Positions 1-6,479 of a stretch of DNA of 8,184 bases are shown piece after piece (the first letter of the stretch is position 1; the number at the start of each line of letters is the position of its first letter). This DNA is from Ignavibacteria bacterium (lineage in GTDB: Bacteria > Bacteroidota > Ignavibacteria > Kapaibacteriales > UBA4661): positions 1 to 8,184 of the forward strand of contig JAAFHM010000202.1 of NCBI GenBank assembly GCA_013298375.1, written 5' to 3'. Under the pieces are notes generated by a model. The model ran no database searches. It was not told where the DNA came from and saw nothing but the letters and a program-made list of their open reading frames with translations. The position numbers and the translations under genes are program-made.

Positions 1-371
1 CAAATGTTTACAGTTCCACGTCAACAGGTAATCACAACGATAATACGATGCTAATGCCAAATGAAGTGCGTCTCCGCCTGCATTCGCGGGCATGACTTTG
101 TTGAGGATATACGTTTGAACAATTTCAATAATTGGTGGGCTAATAGCAAGCAAAGGGATTGTTGAAAGGAAATCCAAGCATTGTTGCCGTTTTGGTGCTG
201 GAGTCATTTCTAATTCTGCTTCTACCGCCTCACTACTGACAATCTCATAGAGTTCACGCTTCTTCCCCCACCAAGTATGCGTCCAGTTGCGACGAGCAAC
301 GGCTTCAGGACTGGTGCGAGTTTCAACGTAAAAACTCGGTATGCTGGTTCGATATAAACTTTGGGTTTCAT
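1..371 (-). pseudogene. VapC-like PIN-domain protein, frameshifted and cut by the window edge
   Basis: The reading frame open from 348 down to base 1 (116 codons, no stop) encodes a PIN-fold ribonuclease-like protein of the VapC toxin type. Visible in it are SIPSFYVETRTSPEAVARR, WTHTWWGKKRELYEIV, SSEAVEAELE, then GGDALHLALASYYRCDYLLT and WNCKHL. The acidic residues expected of a PIN domain (E, D of GGDALH, D of CDYLLTW) are there. The natural start, ATG at 371-369 giving MKPKVYIE, is in a different frame. The two frames join if one A is restored in GAACC (about 347-349), giving the family-typical KVYIETSIPSFY. The second frame has a stop (382-384 region) and no ATG, GTG or TTG before the conserved part, so it cannot start alone. 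The gene is therefore disrupted, or the read has an indel. The 3' end lies outside the window. No cognate antitoxin was recognised upstream. Family call is from remembered motif patterns. Confidence 0.8.
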
Positions 372-643
372 TGGTGCCAAACTAGGCAAAATCAGGCAGA
401 ATCGCAAATTTTGGTCGTTGGGGGGTAGATTTTGAGCGGTTTTCAGTTGAATTTTTCGATTCGGTTGCCGAGGACGAAATTAGTAGCGAGGTTTGAACGG
501 CATATAGCCAATCTAAAACGCATCAGATCCCTGGTCGCCAGAAGCAATAAGTTTGGCTGACACGGGTGAATTTTGGCGAAAATAGAAAGGCCAAAGGCAA
601 ACGTTACCTGACAAAATATTCTGGATACACTTGCTCAGAGATT
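372..643. other. Intergenic, no recognisable gene
   Basis: I see no supportable gene here on either strand. On the minus strand the stretch about 521-382 is open and ends in TAG ten bases before the PIN start (last residues KFAILPDFA), but it has no ATG, GTG or TTG start and is rich in Ser/Thr/Asn/Lys, so I do not call it an antitoxin. Positions 487-500 carry a 14-base sequence also found inside the second mobile element (4093-4106). A short palindrome CTGGtcgCCAG lies at 531-541. Confidence 0.5.
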
Positions 644-651
644 TCAAAAAC
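644..651. repeat. 8-bp target-site duplication, left copy
   Basis: TCAAAAAC directly abutting the left inverted repeat of the element at 652-853. It is identical to 854-861. Confidence 0.85.
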
Positions 652-853
652 GTAACTGGTCAGGTAGGCATTTTGCTCTTTTGTTAAAATTTAGGCTGAA
701 ACTTACAAATAACTCTAAACATTGCCTGATTTTTTACGATTCCTATTGCCGTTTTTACAAAATCGTCTAAGTTTTTGAGAAATTGGAATAATGGCAATAG
801 AAAAAGTGTCGAAATTTGACAAAAAACGTCAATTTTTAGACCTGACCAGTTAC
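652..853. mobile_element. IS66-type miniature element (MITE), copy 1
   Basis: A 202-bp non-coding element bounded by perfect 13-bp terminal inverted repeats: GTAACTGGTCAGG at 652-664 and CCTGACCAGTTAC at 841-853. Beyond the perfect core, the next 25-30 bases of the two ends remain loosely similar. It is flanked by a perfect 8-bp direct duplication TCAAAAAC (644-651 and 854-861). Ends beginning GTAA plus 8-bp target duplications are the recognised signature of the IS66 family, so this is probably a non-autonomous derivative mobilised by an IS66-type transposase elsewhere in the genome. The interior is AT-rich and encodes nothing recognisable. It holds weak inverted repeats such as CTATTGCC/GGCAATAG (743-750, 793-800) and TTGAC/GTCAA (816-820, 828-832). 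Intact ends and duplication imply a recent insertion. Confidence 0.85.
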
Positions 854-861
854 TCAAAAAC
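854..861. repeat. 8-bp target-site duplication, right copy
   Basis: TCAAAAAC directly abutting the right inverted repeat. On the minus strand it reads GTTTTTGA and contains the stop codon of the metallopeptidase gene, so the insertion lies immediately after that stop. Confidence 0.85.
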
Positions 862-2149
862 TTAGATATTTTTCTAAGGCATAAAAACTTCCATCATTTA
901 AGAAAACTTTCGCTTTGAGTGTAAACTGCCCCCAACAAGTAAATTGGATAGCAAATGACTGTTCTTTATTTTTAGAGATAACCACATTGTCTTTAAAAGT
1001 TGGATGGAGTTCATATTCAACATATTTAACCTTGCTATATATTTGTTCGTCAGTATCTAGCATTACGGTAATTTCTCTTGTATTACCTTGAGTTGCCACC
1101 TGCTCTTCTTTTGATAGCTTTCTTACTGTATGAGTTAATCTTATATTTTCAATATTTACTCTAGGAATTTCGTCAAAACTTAGGAATTTAGATATTTCTT
1201 TATTAGTACCGTCTTTGAAGGTAATAGTTGCTTTGATATCGAATGGTTTCCAGATTGAAAGCTCAATGCCAAAATTGGCATCCTTATTATCTACAACTAC
1301 CTCATTTTTGGTAAAACTTTTATCAAGTTTATACAAAACATGAGAAATATTATCTACAGAGTTAGGGTTCCCAATAGTATACAGTTTTATGACTTTTTCT
1401 AATTTCGGGTAATTCTTCCTCTCATCATTTGTGAGTTCCCGTATCGTATAATCAAGAAAGACGCTTTTGTTATTGGAAGCAACATTATCTTTTAGTTTTT
1501 TTCCGTATAATGTAGTAACCCCCTTAATGTCGCCAGCACTTAAATTACCCCAGTTAGCATAATTTGGGTTGCAGTAATTCATAACAGATTCAGGATCGCA
1601 ACTAGTAATGTAGATGTCGCCGTCTTGTCCTTGCGGTTCTTTATCATCACAAAAATAGCAATCACCTCGGTTATGCTCATGAGCGAATCCTAGGGCGTGT
1701 CCAAATTCATGTACTGCAATCGTTTGAATATACTTTTTCCTATCTCTCTTCATGCTTGGAGACCACTCATTAAATGTAAAATTTAACACCATACCATTCT
1801 TAAGTCCATCAATGGTGTTGCCTAGACCTTTGGCATGAGGTCCTTCATCAGAAATTTTTATTCTAATTCCTTTAGAATAAGGTGTTGATTGCCCCCAATT
1901 ATGAAAGGAAAGATTAGCATACTTTTCCCAAGAATTTGTAATAGCTTCTTGAACCCAAGCTCTTTCCTCTTTATTTGCACTTGATGGATTTTCCCAAGTG
2001 ACTTCAATTTCATTTGTTTTCCATTTTGTTCCTTTTAATGCAAAAGCATTTTGATTTTGAGAAATTAAGTCCGTAGATAAACGAATAAAATAGAAAGCAG
2101 TCAAGAAGTAAAAAAATACTGCTTTGCTTGAATTCAACTTGCATTTCAT
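854..2149 (-). CDS. Secreted astacin-like metallopeptidase with two C-terminal pYEATS-like domains
   Basis: Zinc endopeptidase of the metzincin clan. Numbering from the ATG at 2149 (431 residues): signal peptide or membrane anchor (about 9-24, AVFFYFLTAFYFI), protease domain about 40-216, zinc site HEFGHALGFAHEHNR at 147-161 (His147, Glu148, His151, His157), Met-turn SVMNYCNP (Met190), then LSAGDIKGVTTLYG closing the domain as in matrixins and astacins. The second half is two homologous segments of about 95-100 residues (about 230-324 and 333-431), each with V.Y.LxxxF, a W-x-x-F strand, DG and a terminal FLSF/YLSF; the second has YELHPTF and CWGQFTLKAKV, resembling the prokaryotic YEATS (pYEATS) Ig-like fold. 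I prefer the start at 2149 because it gives a compact signal peptide; ATG at 2191 would add 14 residues. Neither has a clear Shine-Dalgarno. The gene is markedly AT-richer than its neighbours, suggesting transfer. Substrate unknown. Confidence 0.88.
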   Translation of the reverse strand: MKCKLNSSKAVFFYFLTAFYFIRLSTDLISQNQNAFALKGTKWKTNEIEVTWENPSSANKEERAWVQEAITNSWEKYANLSFHNWGQSTPYSKGIRIKISDEGPHAKGLGNTIDGLKNGMVLNFTFNEWSPSMKRDRKKYIQTIAVHEFGHALGFAHEHNRGDCYFCDDKEPQGQDGDIYITSCDPESVMNYCNPNYANWGNLSAGDIKGVTTLYGKKLKDNVASNNKSVFLDYTIRELTNDERKNYPKLEKVIKLYTIGNPNSVDNISHVLYKLDKSFTKNEVVVDNKDANFGIELSIWKPFDIKATITFKDGTNKEISKFLSFDEIPRVNIENIRLTHTVRKLSKEEQVATQGNTREITVMLDTDEQIYSKVKYVEYELHPTFKDNVVISKNKEQSFAIQFTCWGQFTLKAKVFLNDGSFYALEKYLSF

Positions 2150-2247
2150 AAACTTTACAATAATAGGTTGAGGTAAAAATGAATCATACATATCTCAGAA
2201 CTAACTTCTACAACATAAGCATCCAAGCGCTCTACACGAACCACGAT

Positions 2248-2285
2248 AGTTCGGCGTTAGCTTCGGAGCGCCCACCAGCCGAACT
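2248..2285. repeat. Inverted repeat / hairpin upstream of the metallopeptidase
   Basis: AGTTCGGC (2248-2255) and GCCGAACT (2278-2285) form a perfect 8-bp stem around a 22-base loop. It lies about 60-100 bases upstream of the protease start, in a stretch that is GC-richer than the gene. There is no T-run on either side, so it is not a standard terminator; it could be an operator, a leader hairpin or a remnant of a mobile repeat. I see no gene in the rest of 2150-2415. Confidence 0.35.
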
Positions 2286-2415
2286 CTAAAACTATGAATT
2301 AGTTTTGGTAAAATAAGCCCAAAATGCTAAATCATCCAAACATTTTTTGCCGATTTTTCACGCTATCATTTCTCGTCTGCGATTCCCGAAACCGCCCGCT
2401 ACTCCCCAAAAACAC

Positions 2416-2452
2416 AAAGCCTTCGATAATCACCATGATTATCGAAGGCTTT
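2416..2452. terminator. Bidirectional intrinsic terminator
   Basis: A perfect 17-bp stem (2416-2432 with 2436-2452, core GCCTTCGATAATCA) closed by the 3-base loop CCA. On the plus strand it runs into CTTTTTTATT, and on the minus strand into CTTTGTGTTTTT. It lies about 50 bases after the channel stop codon, so it most likely ends the minus-strand cyclase-channel transcript. No plus-strand gene ends nearby. Confidence 0.85.
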
Positions 2453-2503
2453 TTTATTGATTGAGTGCCAGTCCGAATACTCTTTGCTCCGGGCAGCGCT
2501 TTC

Positions 2504-4018
2504 CTACATACTTTTCGCTTCCAACAAAATAGACTGCGCTTGTGCCTGTAATTGCGCTTGAGTATGCGGTTGCTTTTTCGTCCCCGCTACCTCGTTCCGT
2601 ACTGTGGCAGAGGACGTATGCCCCATCACTTCCGCCAAGCGAGCGCGGCGCTCAGAAATCACCCGCCCAATTTCTCGCACGAGCAGCGTTTCTTTCGCAA
2701 CGAGTTTGTCTAGCATTGCTTTATCCAGCAAAACGGCGGTAATATCTTGTGTGGCGGTAATAGTGAACGGGCTTGGACGCGCAGAAAAGAGCGATGCTTC
2801 GCCACAAAAATCCCCCGTGTAAAGCGTAAAGACTTCGTGCGGCTTGCCTTTGGCATCCGTTGCCGTTGCTTTGCCCTCGCCCTGCACAATCACGTGCAGC
2901 GCCCGCACCATCTCGCCTTCGCGGACAAGGTACTCGCCTGCCCCAAAGGTGTGGAGCGTTGCGCCATTGGCAACGATTTCCAAGACATCGCTGCCCATTT
3001 TGAAAAAGAGCGGCACCGATGCGAGTTCTGTGCGGTATGCCAGCAATTCCGGCTCTTGCTGCGGACTTGTCTGCATCACGCGGCGCGACGGCAATTCGCA
3101 CTCAAAATTATAGCGCTTGGTCACATACCACAGCCGCGAAAGAAATTGATCGCGCACTTCCATCGGCGACATCGTTTGCGGCGACCAAAAGCGTACCGAA
3201 TAGCGCAAATTCACGTCGTAGTGGTCTAAAACGCGCACCGTTGGCTTGGGTTCATGCAAAATGTCGGGCGTACTAAGCGCCGTCGCCATCAATACCCGTT
3301 TAATCGTGTTGGGAGCGTGTTTTTTGGCAAAATCCAAGAGAACTTCCGTATGCTCGGCTTTTGTGGCACGGGTGAGATTGACCACCGTTTGTTTTGCGAC
3401 GATGGATTGAGGCAAAATAGCGAGGGCGTTGTCGCGGCGGCGCAGCACGACAGAGTTCCACGTCATATCCTGCACTTCGCCTTCCATATCGGCAATCACG
3501 ACTTTATCGCCCACCGCAAAGGGACGACGCATCAGCGTAATCAAACCCGAAACAAGGCTTCCCAACGTGTCTTGCAGCGCAAAACCGATAATCACCGACC
3601 CAACGCCGAGCGTCGTAACAACCCCGCGAAGGTCAATATCCCAGACCAATGCCAGCACAAAGCCCGTTCCAATCAAAATAAACACAAACCGAATAAAATC
3701 CAGCAACACCTTGGAAGGGCGCTTTGATTCTTTGCCCGAAAACAGGATGATGTTCAGCCCCAAAAAGCCAATATTGAGCATACTCACCCATGCCAGCGTT
3801 TCAACGAGTTTGGCGTAGGTGTTATCGTGCGGCACACCAAAAACTTTTTCCAACAGCGCCCACAGTGCCAAAAGAGGCACGAGGGTATTGATGGAAAGGC
3901 GCAAGAATTGCAACGCGCTTTCTTGGTGAATCCGTGAGCGAATTTCTGTTAATGCAATAATCACCGCCGGAAAACCGATGCCGATAATTGCCACCCAAAG
4001 AAGAAGGTCGTTAGTCAT
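2504..4018 (-). CDS. MscS-family channel with C-terminal cyclic-nucleotide-binding domain (bCNG type)
   Basis: Inner-membrane ion channel of 504 residues. N-terminal hydrophobic helices at about 5-23, 41-60, 72-92 and 108-126 are followed by the Gly/Ala-rich MscS pore helix (about 131-165: TTLGVGSVIIGFALQDTLGS) and the beta domain (RRPFAVGDKVVI, 164-175, then NLTRATK). After the MscS C-terminal portion a cNMP-binding domain occupies about 335-445 (LHTFGAGEYLVREGE, LHVIVQGEG, GDFCGEASLF). MscS-cNMP fusions are known as bacterial cyclic-nucleotide-gated channels, opened by cAMP rather than only by tension. The phosphate-binding cassette is unusual: after GEASLF it reads SARPSPFTITA, so the position normally holding Arg before Ser/Thr-Ala is Ser416; Arg414 is two residues early. 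The tail (481-497) is Gln-rich. No Shine-Dalgarno is visible before the ATG. The gene lies downstream of a class III cyclase on the same strand and ends in a strong terminator. Confidence 0.93.
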   Translation of the reverse strand: MTNDLLLWVAIIGIGFPAVIIALTEIRSRIHQESALQFLRLSINTLVPLLALWALLEKVFGVPHDNTYAKLVETLAWVSMLNIGFLGLNIILFSGKESKRPSKVLLDFIRFVFILIGTGFVLALVWDIDLRGVVTTLGVGSVIIGFALQDTLGSLVSGLITLMRRPFAVGDKVVIADMEGEVQDMTWNSVVLRRRDNALAILPQSIVAKQTVVNLTRATKAEHTEVLLDFAKKHAPNTIKRVLMATALSTPDILHEPKPTVRVLDHYDVNLRYSVRFWSPQTMSPMEVRDQFLSRLWYVTKRYNFECELPSRRVMQTSPQQEPELLAYRTELASVPLFFKMGSDVLEIVANGATLHTFGAGEYLVREGEMVRALHVIVQGEGKATATDAKGKPHEVFTLYTGDFCGEASLFSARPSPFTITATQDITAVLLDKAMLDKLVAKETLLVREIGRVISERRARLAEVMGHTSSATVRNEVAGTKKQPHTQAQLQAQAQSILLEAKSM

Positions 4019-4037
4019 AGTGGTACGAGGATGTATG

Positions 4038-4187
4038 GTAATCGGTCAGGTCTCGAAAATTATCCACGAATCGCACGAATCCTCACGAATAACGAGGTTT
4101 GAACGGATAATTGTTCAAAAAAAACTCTTGATTCGTGTCAATTTGTGTGATTCGTGGACATTATTGACAACATACCTAACCAGTTAC
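4038..4187. mobile_element. IS66-type miniature element (MITE), copy 2, decayed
   Basis: A 150-bp insertion between the cyclase and channel genes. Its ends are GTAATCGGTCAGG (4038-4050) and CCTAACCAGTTAC (4175-4187). The right end matches the copy 1 end at 12 of 13 positions; the two ends match each other at 10 of 13. The flanks GATGTATG (4030-4037) and GATTTATG (4188-4195) agree at 7 of 8 positions, fitting an old 8-bp target duplication. The interior differs from copy 1 and consists largely of the CACGAAT palindrome at 4061-4160. The right duplication holds the cyclase TAA stop (minus strand CATAAATC), which may explain why only the left copy has drifted. Confidence 0.7.
4061..4160. repeat. 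100-bp palindrome with 10-bp-phased CACGAAT motifs
   Basis: The arm 4061-4090 and the reverse complement of 4131-4160 agree at 24 of 30 positions. The left arm has CACGAAT-type heptamers at 4065, 4074 and 4084, spaced 9-10 bases; the right arm has the matching ATTCGTG-type set. The 40-base centre holds a further inner stem, TTTGAAC (4099-4105) with GTTCAAA (4113-4119). As RNA or as a cruciform it could fold almost end to end. Similar CACGAAT-rich intergenic repeats occur in many bacterial genomes, as I remember; this was not checked. Confidence 0.75.
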
Positions 4188-4190
4188 GAT

Positions 4191-6467
4191 TTATGCTCTT
4201 CCATTGAGCATTTTGGAATCATTGTATGTCCATGTCGGTATTGTCAGTCGTCCGGCAAAGTTTAATGGCGAGCCGTTGCTAAACTCGTACAAACCTTGCG
4301 TCAAATCGTACACCGACTGCGATATCACAACCCCGCCTTTGCCATCGGAAGCAATATCACACAGCGTTTTAGCAATCATCACGGTTTCGCCGACAACATC
4401 AAAATTGATTTTCCGCTTGCCAATCAAATACGACGTGACTTCGCCGGAATGAATACCGGCGGCAAGGTCAATATTCACGCCACGTTCAGCACCGACGCGG
4501 TGAACGATATTCCGCACTTCAGTCGCAAATTCCAGCGCGTGAATAGCATGGTCAATCTGCGGCGAAAACAAGCCCGCCGCACCAAAATACGTGTCGCCAA
4601 TTGTTTTTATCCGCTCAATACCGTGCCGTGCGGCGGTTTCATCGAATGCCACCAGCAAATCATTCAAAATATCAACGCCTTTTTCAGCGCCAATGGTCTG
4701 CATAACTTTAGAAAATCCAACGACATCCGTCACAACGATACTTACCGCCGGAACGGTTTCGACAAAATACCGCTCATTGCGCTCCAGACGATGGGCAACG
4801 GCTTCTGGAAATACGCCAAAAAGCAAGCGTTCAAAGTCTTTATTTTGTATTTCGACTAATTCTTTTTGCGCTTGAAGGCTTTGCACCATCATTTCAAATG
4901 CCTGAGAAAGTTTTTCAAATTCGTCGCCACTGCGTACTTTTTTCAAGTTGAACATCTCGCCCTCGCCGATACGCTGCGCGTTGTAAGTCAAGGCACTAAT
5001 GGGCTTGGTGAGGGTATTGGCAACCAAGAGCGCAATCAAGGTGGCAACAACGATACTCGCAGCTGTCCAAACCAACAAGGATTGCTCGTATTCCCGCACC
5101 GGCTCAAATGCTTCGCTCATATCCATTTCGGAAAGAATCACCCATTGCAAATCGGGAATTTGCAGGGGCGCAAAGGATGACAGCACTTCTTCATTGCGAT
5201 AATCGCGGATGATGCGCGTGTCGGAGCGCCCGGATTGCGCCGTGATAGCGGCTTCGGTGCGGACTTCCTGAAGCAAAATGGATGTTTCCAGCTTTTGAAT
5301 TTTTTCGACAATATTGCTCGGCATATTCGTTTTTTTCAGCATTTCGGCATACCCTTTCGGGTCTTCCAGCAAAAAGCGGGATTGCGAACGCATCAGGAAA
5401 TCCGCACCAACCAAATAGGTCTCGCCCGTTTTGCCCATGCCATCACTTTTCCAATCGCGGCTGCTAGTCATAATTTTGGTAATCTCGTCCACCGAAATTT
5501 GAAACGCTAAAACGCCAATAATCGTACCTTTGGTTTCGTCAAAAATTGGTGCGCCGATAAACGCAGCAGCCGTGCCGTAGGAAGGCTCGTAAGGCAGAAA
5601 GTCCATGATTTTGACAAAGCCTTTTTCTTTCGATTGAACGACGTTTTCAAAGAGTTTTGCCAGACTGCTGGCGGCATTGGGACCACGCCGCAAATTGGTC
5701 GTAAAATCGGTCTCCTTGAATGCCGAGTAAACCACTTCCCCCGTTTCAGCATCAATCAAGAACATATCGTAATAGTTGAATTTCTCGACAAATTCTCGAA
5801 ACATACCGTGATATTTCGCGTGAACGGCAGAATACGCCGAACTGTCGGACGCTTTCATCAGTTGAATTTTTTTACCGACAGGGTTCGGATTCAAGGCAAT
5901 ATACTGGTTCTGCAAATAGACAGCAGACGGCTTTTTGGGCAAAAACACATCCAACATAAAATTTCTCTTCTCGCCACTTTCGCCATTGGCAATACGCGGA
6001 ATAAATTCCTGCTCATAGTACCGACGCACATTCAAAGCCGCTTCCGGCGCGACGGGAAGGCTGTCAAGTGCATGGTAGGCATCGTGGAAGCCATTCATGG
6101 CATCAATAAAAGCGCGGTCTTGGCTTAATACCGAAACTTGTTGGCGAATATTCTCGAAATAAAATTTGATATAATGCTGCTTGGTATTGCGACTGGTCGT
6201 GAGTTTGCTCATCAAGCGCTTGGTGATAGTCTGACGGAAATCTAAGTACGATTTAATGCCAAAGGTGAGCATCGAAGCCACACAGAGCAGAATCAACACC
6301 AGCATAAGTTTTGATTTTATCGTCAAGGTCGCCCCGCCAAAAAGTCTGAATCTGGGGCGCTTTGTGGAAGGCGCAAAGAGCGATGCGCTGGGAGCGGAAG
6401 TTGATGCCATCGAACGAGCGGGTGATTTCGACGATGAGTTTTTACCGAAAGGAAGTTTGAACTTCAT
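4191..6467 (-). CDS. Membrane-bound class III nucleotide cyclase with Cache sensor and HAMP domain
   Basis: Sensor cyclase of 758 residues expected to make a cyclic nucleotide, most likely cAMP, in response to an extracytoplasmic ligand. Order: Ser/Pro-rich basic cytoplasmic N-terminus (1-50), TM1 about 52-72, large Cache-type sensor about 73-463 (NYYDMFLIDAETGEVVYSAF at 231-250, GAPIFDETKGTIIGVLAFQI near 305-324), TM2 about 464-484, HAMP about 485-535, linker FGVFPEAVAHRL (550-561), cyclase domain about 572-740. Metal-binding Asp581 (VVTDVVGFSK) and Asp625 (IKTIGDTYFGAAG) are present, and Lys621 and Asp690 (NFDVVGE) are the adenine-specific residues. However, in GETVMIAKTL the usual catalytic Asn and Arg are Met697 and Thr701. 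I chose the ATG at 6467 because GAGG sits 8 bases upstream; the upstream frame to 6614 looks non-coding. The gene precedes the cNMP-gated channel on the same strand. Confidence 0.9.
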   Translation of the reverse strand: MKFKLPFGKNSSSKSPARSMASTSAPSASLFAPSTKRPRFRLFGGATLTIKSKLMLVLILLCVASMLTFGIKSYLDFRQTITKRLMSKLTTSRNTKQHYIKFYFENIRQQVSVLSQDRAFIDAMNGFHDAYHALDSLPVAPEAALNVRRYYEQEFIPRIANGESGEKRNFMLDVFLPKKPSAVYLQNQYIALNPNPVGKKIQLMKASDSSAYSAVHAKYHGMFREFVEKFNYYDMFLIDAETGEVVYSAFKETDFTTNLRRGPNAASSLAKLFENVVQSKEKGFVKIMDFLPYEPSYGTAAAFIGAPIFDETKGTIIGVLAFQISVDEITKIMTSSRDWKSDGMGKTGETYLVGADFLMRSQSRFLLEDPKGYAEMLKKTNMPSNIVEKIQKLETSILLQEVRTEAAITAQSGRSDTRIIRDYRNEEVLSSFAPLQIPDLQWVILSEMDMSEAFEPVREYEQSLLVWTAASIVVATLIALLVANTLTKPISALTYNAQRIGEGEMFNLKKVRSGDEFEKLSQAFEMMVQSLQAQKELVEIQNKDFERLLFGVFPEAVAHRLERNERYFVETVPAVSIVVTDVVGFSKVMQTIGAEKGVDILNDLLVAFDETAARHGIERIKTIGDTYFGAAGLFSPQIDHAIHALEFATEVRNIVHRVGAERGVNIDLAAGIHSGEVTSYLIGKRKINFDVVGETVMIAKTLCDIASDGKGGVVISQSVYDLTQGLYEFSNGSPLNFAGRLTIPTWTYNDSKMLNGRA

Positions 6468-6475
6468 GGTGATAA

Positions 6476-6479
6476 CCTC
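6476..6479 (-). promoter_or_regulatory. Ribosome binding site deciding the cyclase start
   Basis: GAGG on the minus strand, 8 bases before the ATG at 6467. It is among the few clear Shine-Dalgarno-like sites in the window and supports this start over one 49 codons upstream. Confidence 0.55.

Noticed and set aside
382..521. Antitoxin gene upstream of the PIN gene on the minus strand
   Set aside because: The open stretch has no ATG, GTG or TTG start and low-complexity composition; no antitoxin motif.
602..660. Minus-strand frame ending VFEISEQVYPEYFVR as a broken extension of the protease
   Set aside because: The protease already ends at a natural domain boundary (KYLSF) with a stop that predates the insertion; the frame is also different and very short.
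2200..2262. Possible integron attC site (CTAAC ... GTTAG about 57 bp apart upstream of the protease)
   Set aside because: The ends deviate from RYYYAAC/GTTRRRY and no complementary inner L boxes were found, nor any integrase or neighbouring cassette site.
2721..3818. Several long frames over the channel gene in other frames and on the plus strand
   Set aside because: They are shadows of the GC-rich channel gene, lacking domains and rich in His, Arg and Cys.
2504..6467. Pycsar-type anti-phage system (cyclase plus cNMP-binding membrane effector)
   Set aside because: The cyclase has a Cache sensor, TM segments and HAMP domain, unlike the soluble Pycsar cyclases, and the effector is a full MscS channel. 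It reads better as environmental signalling.
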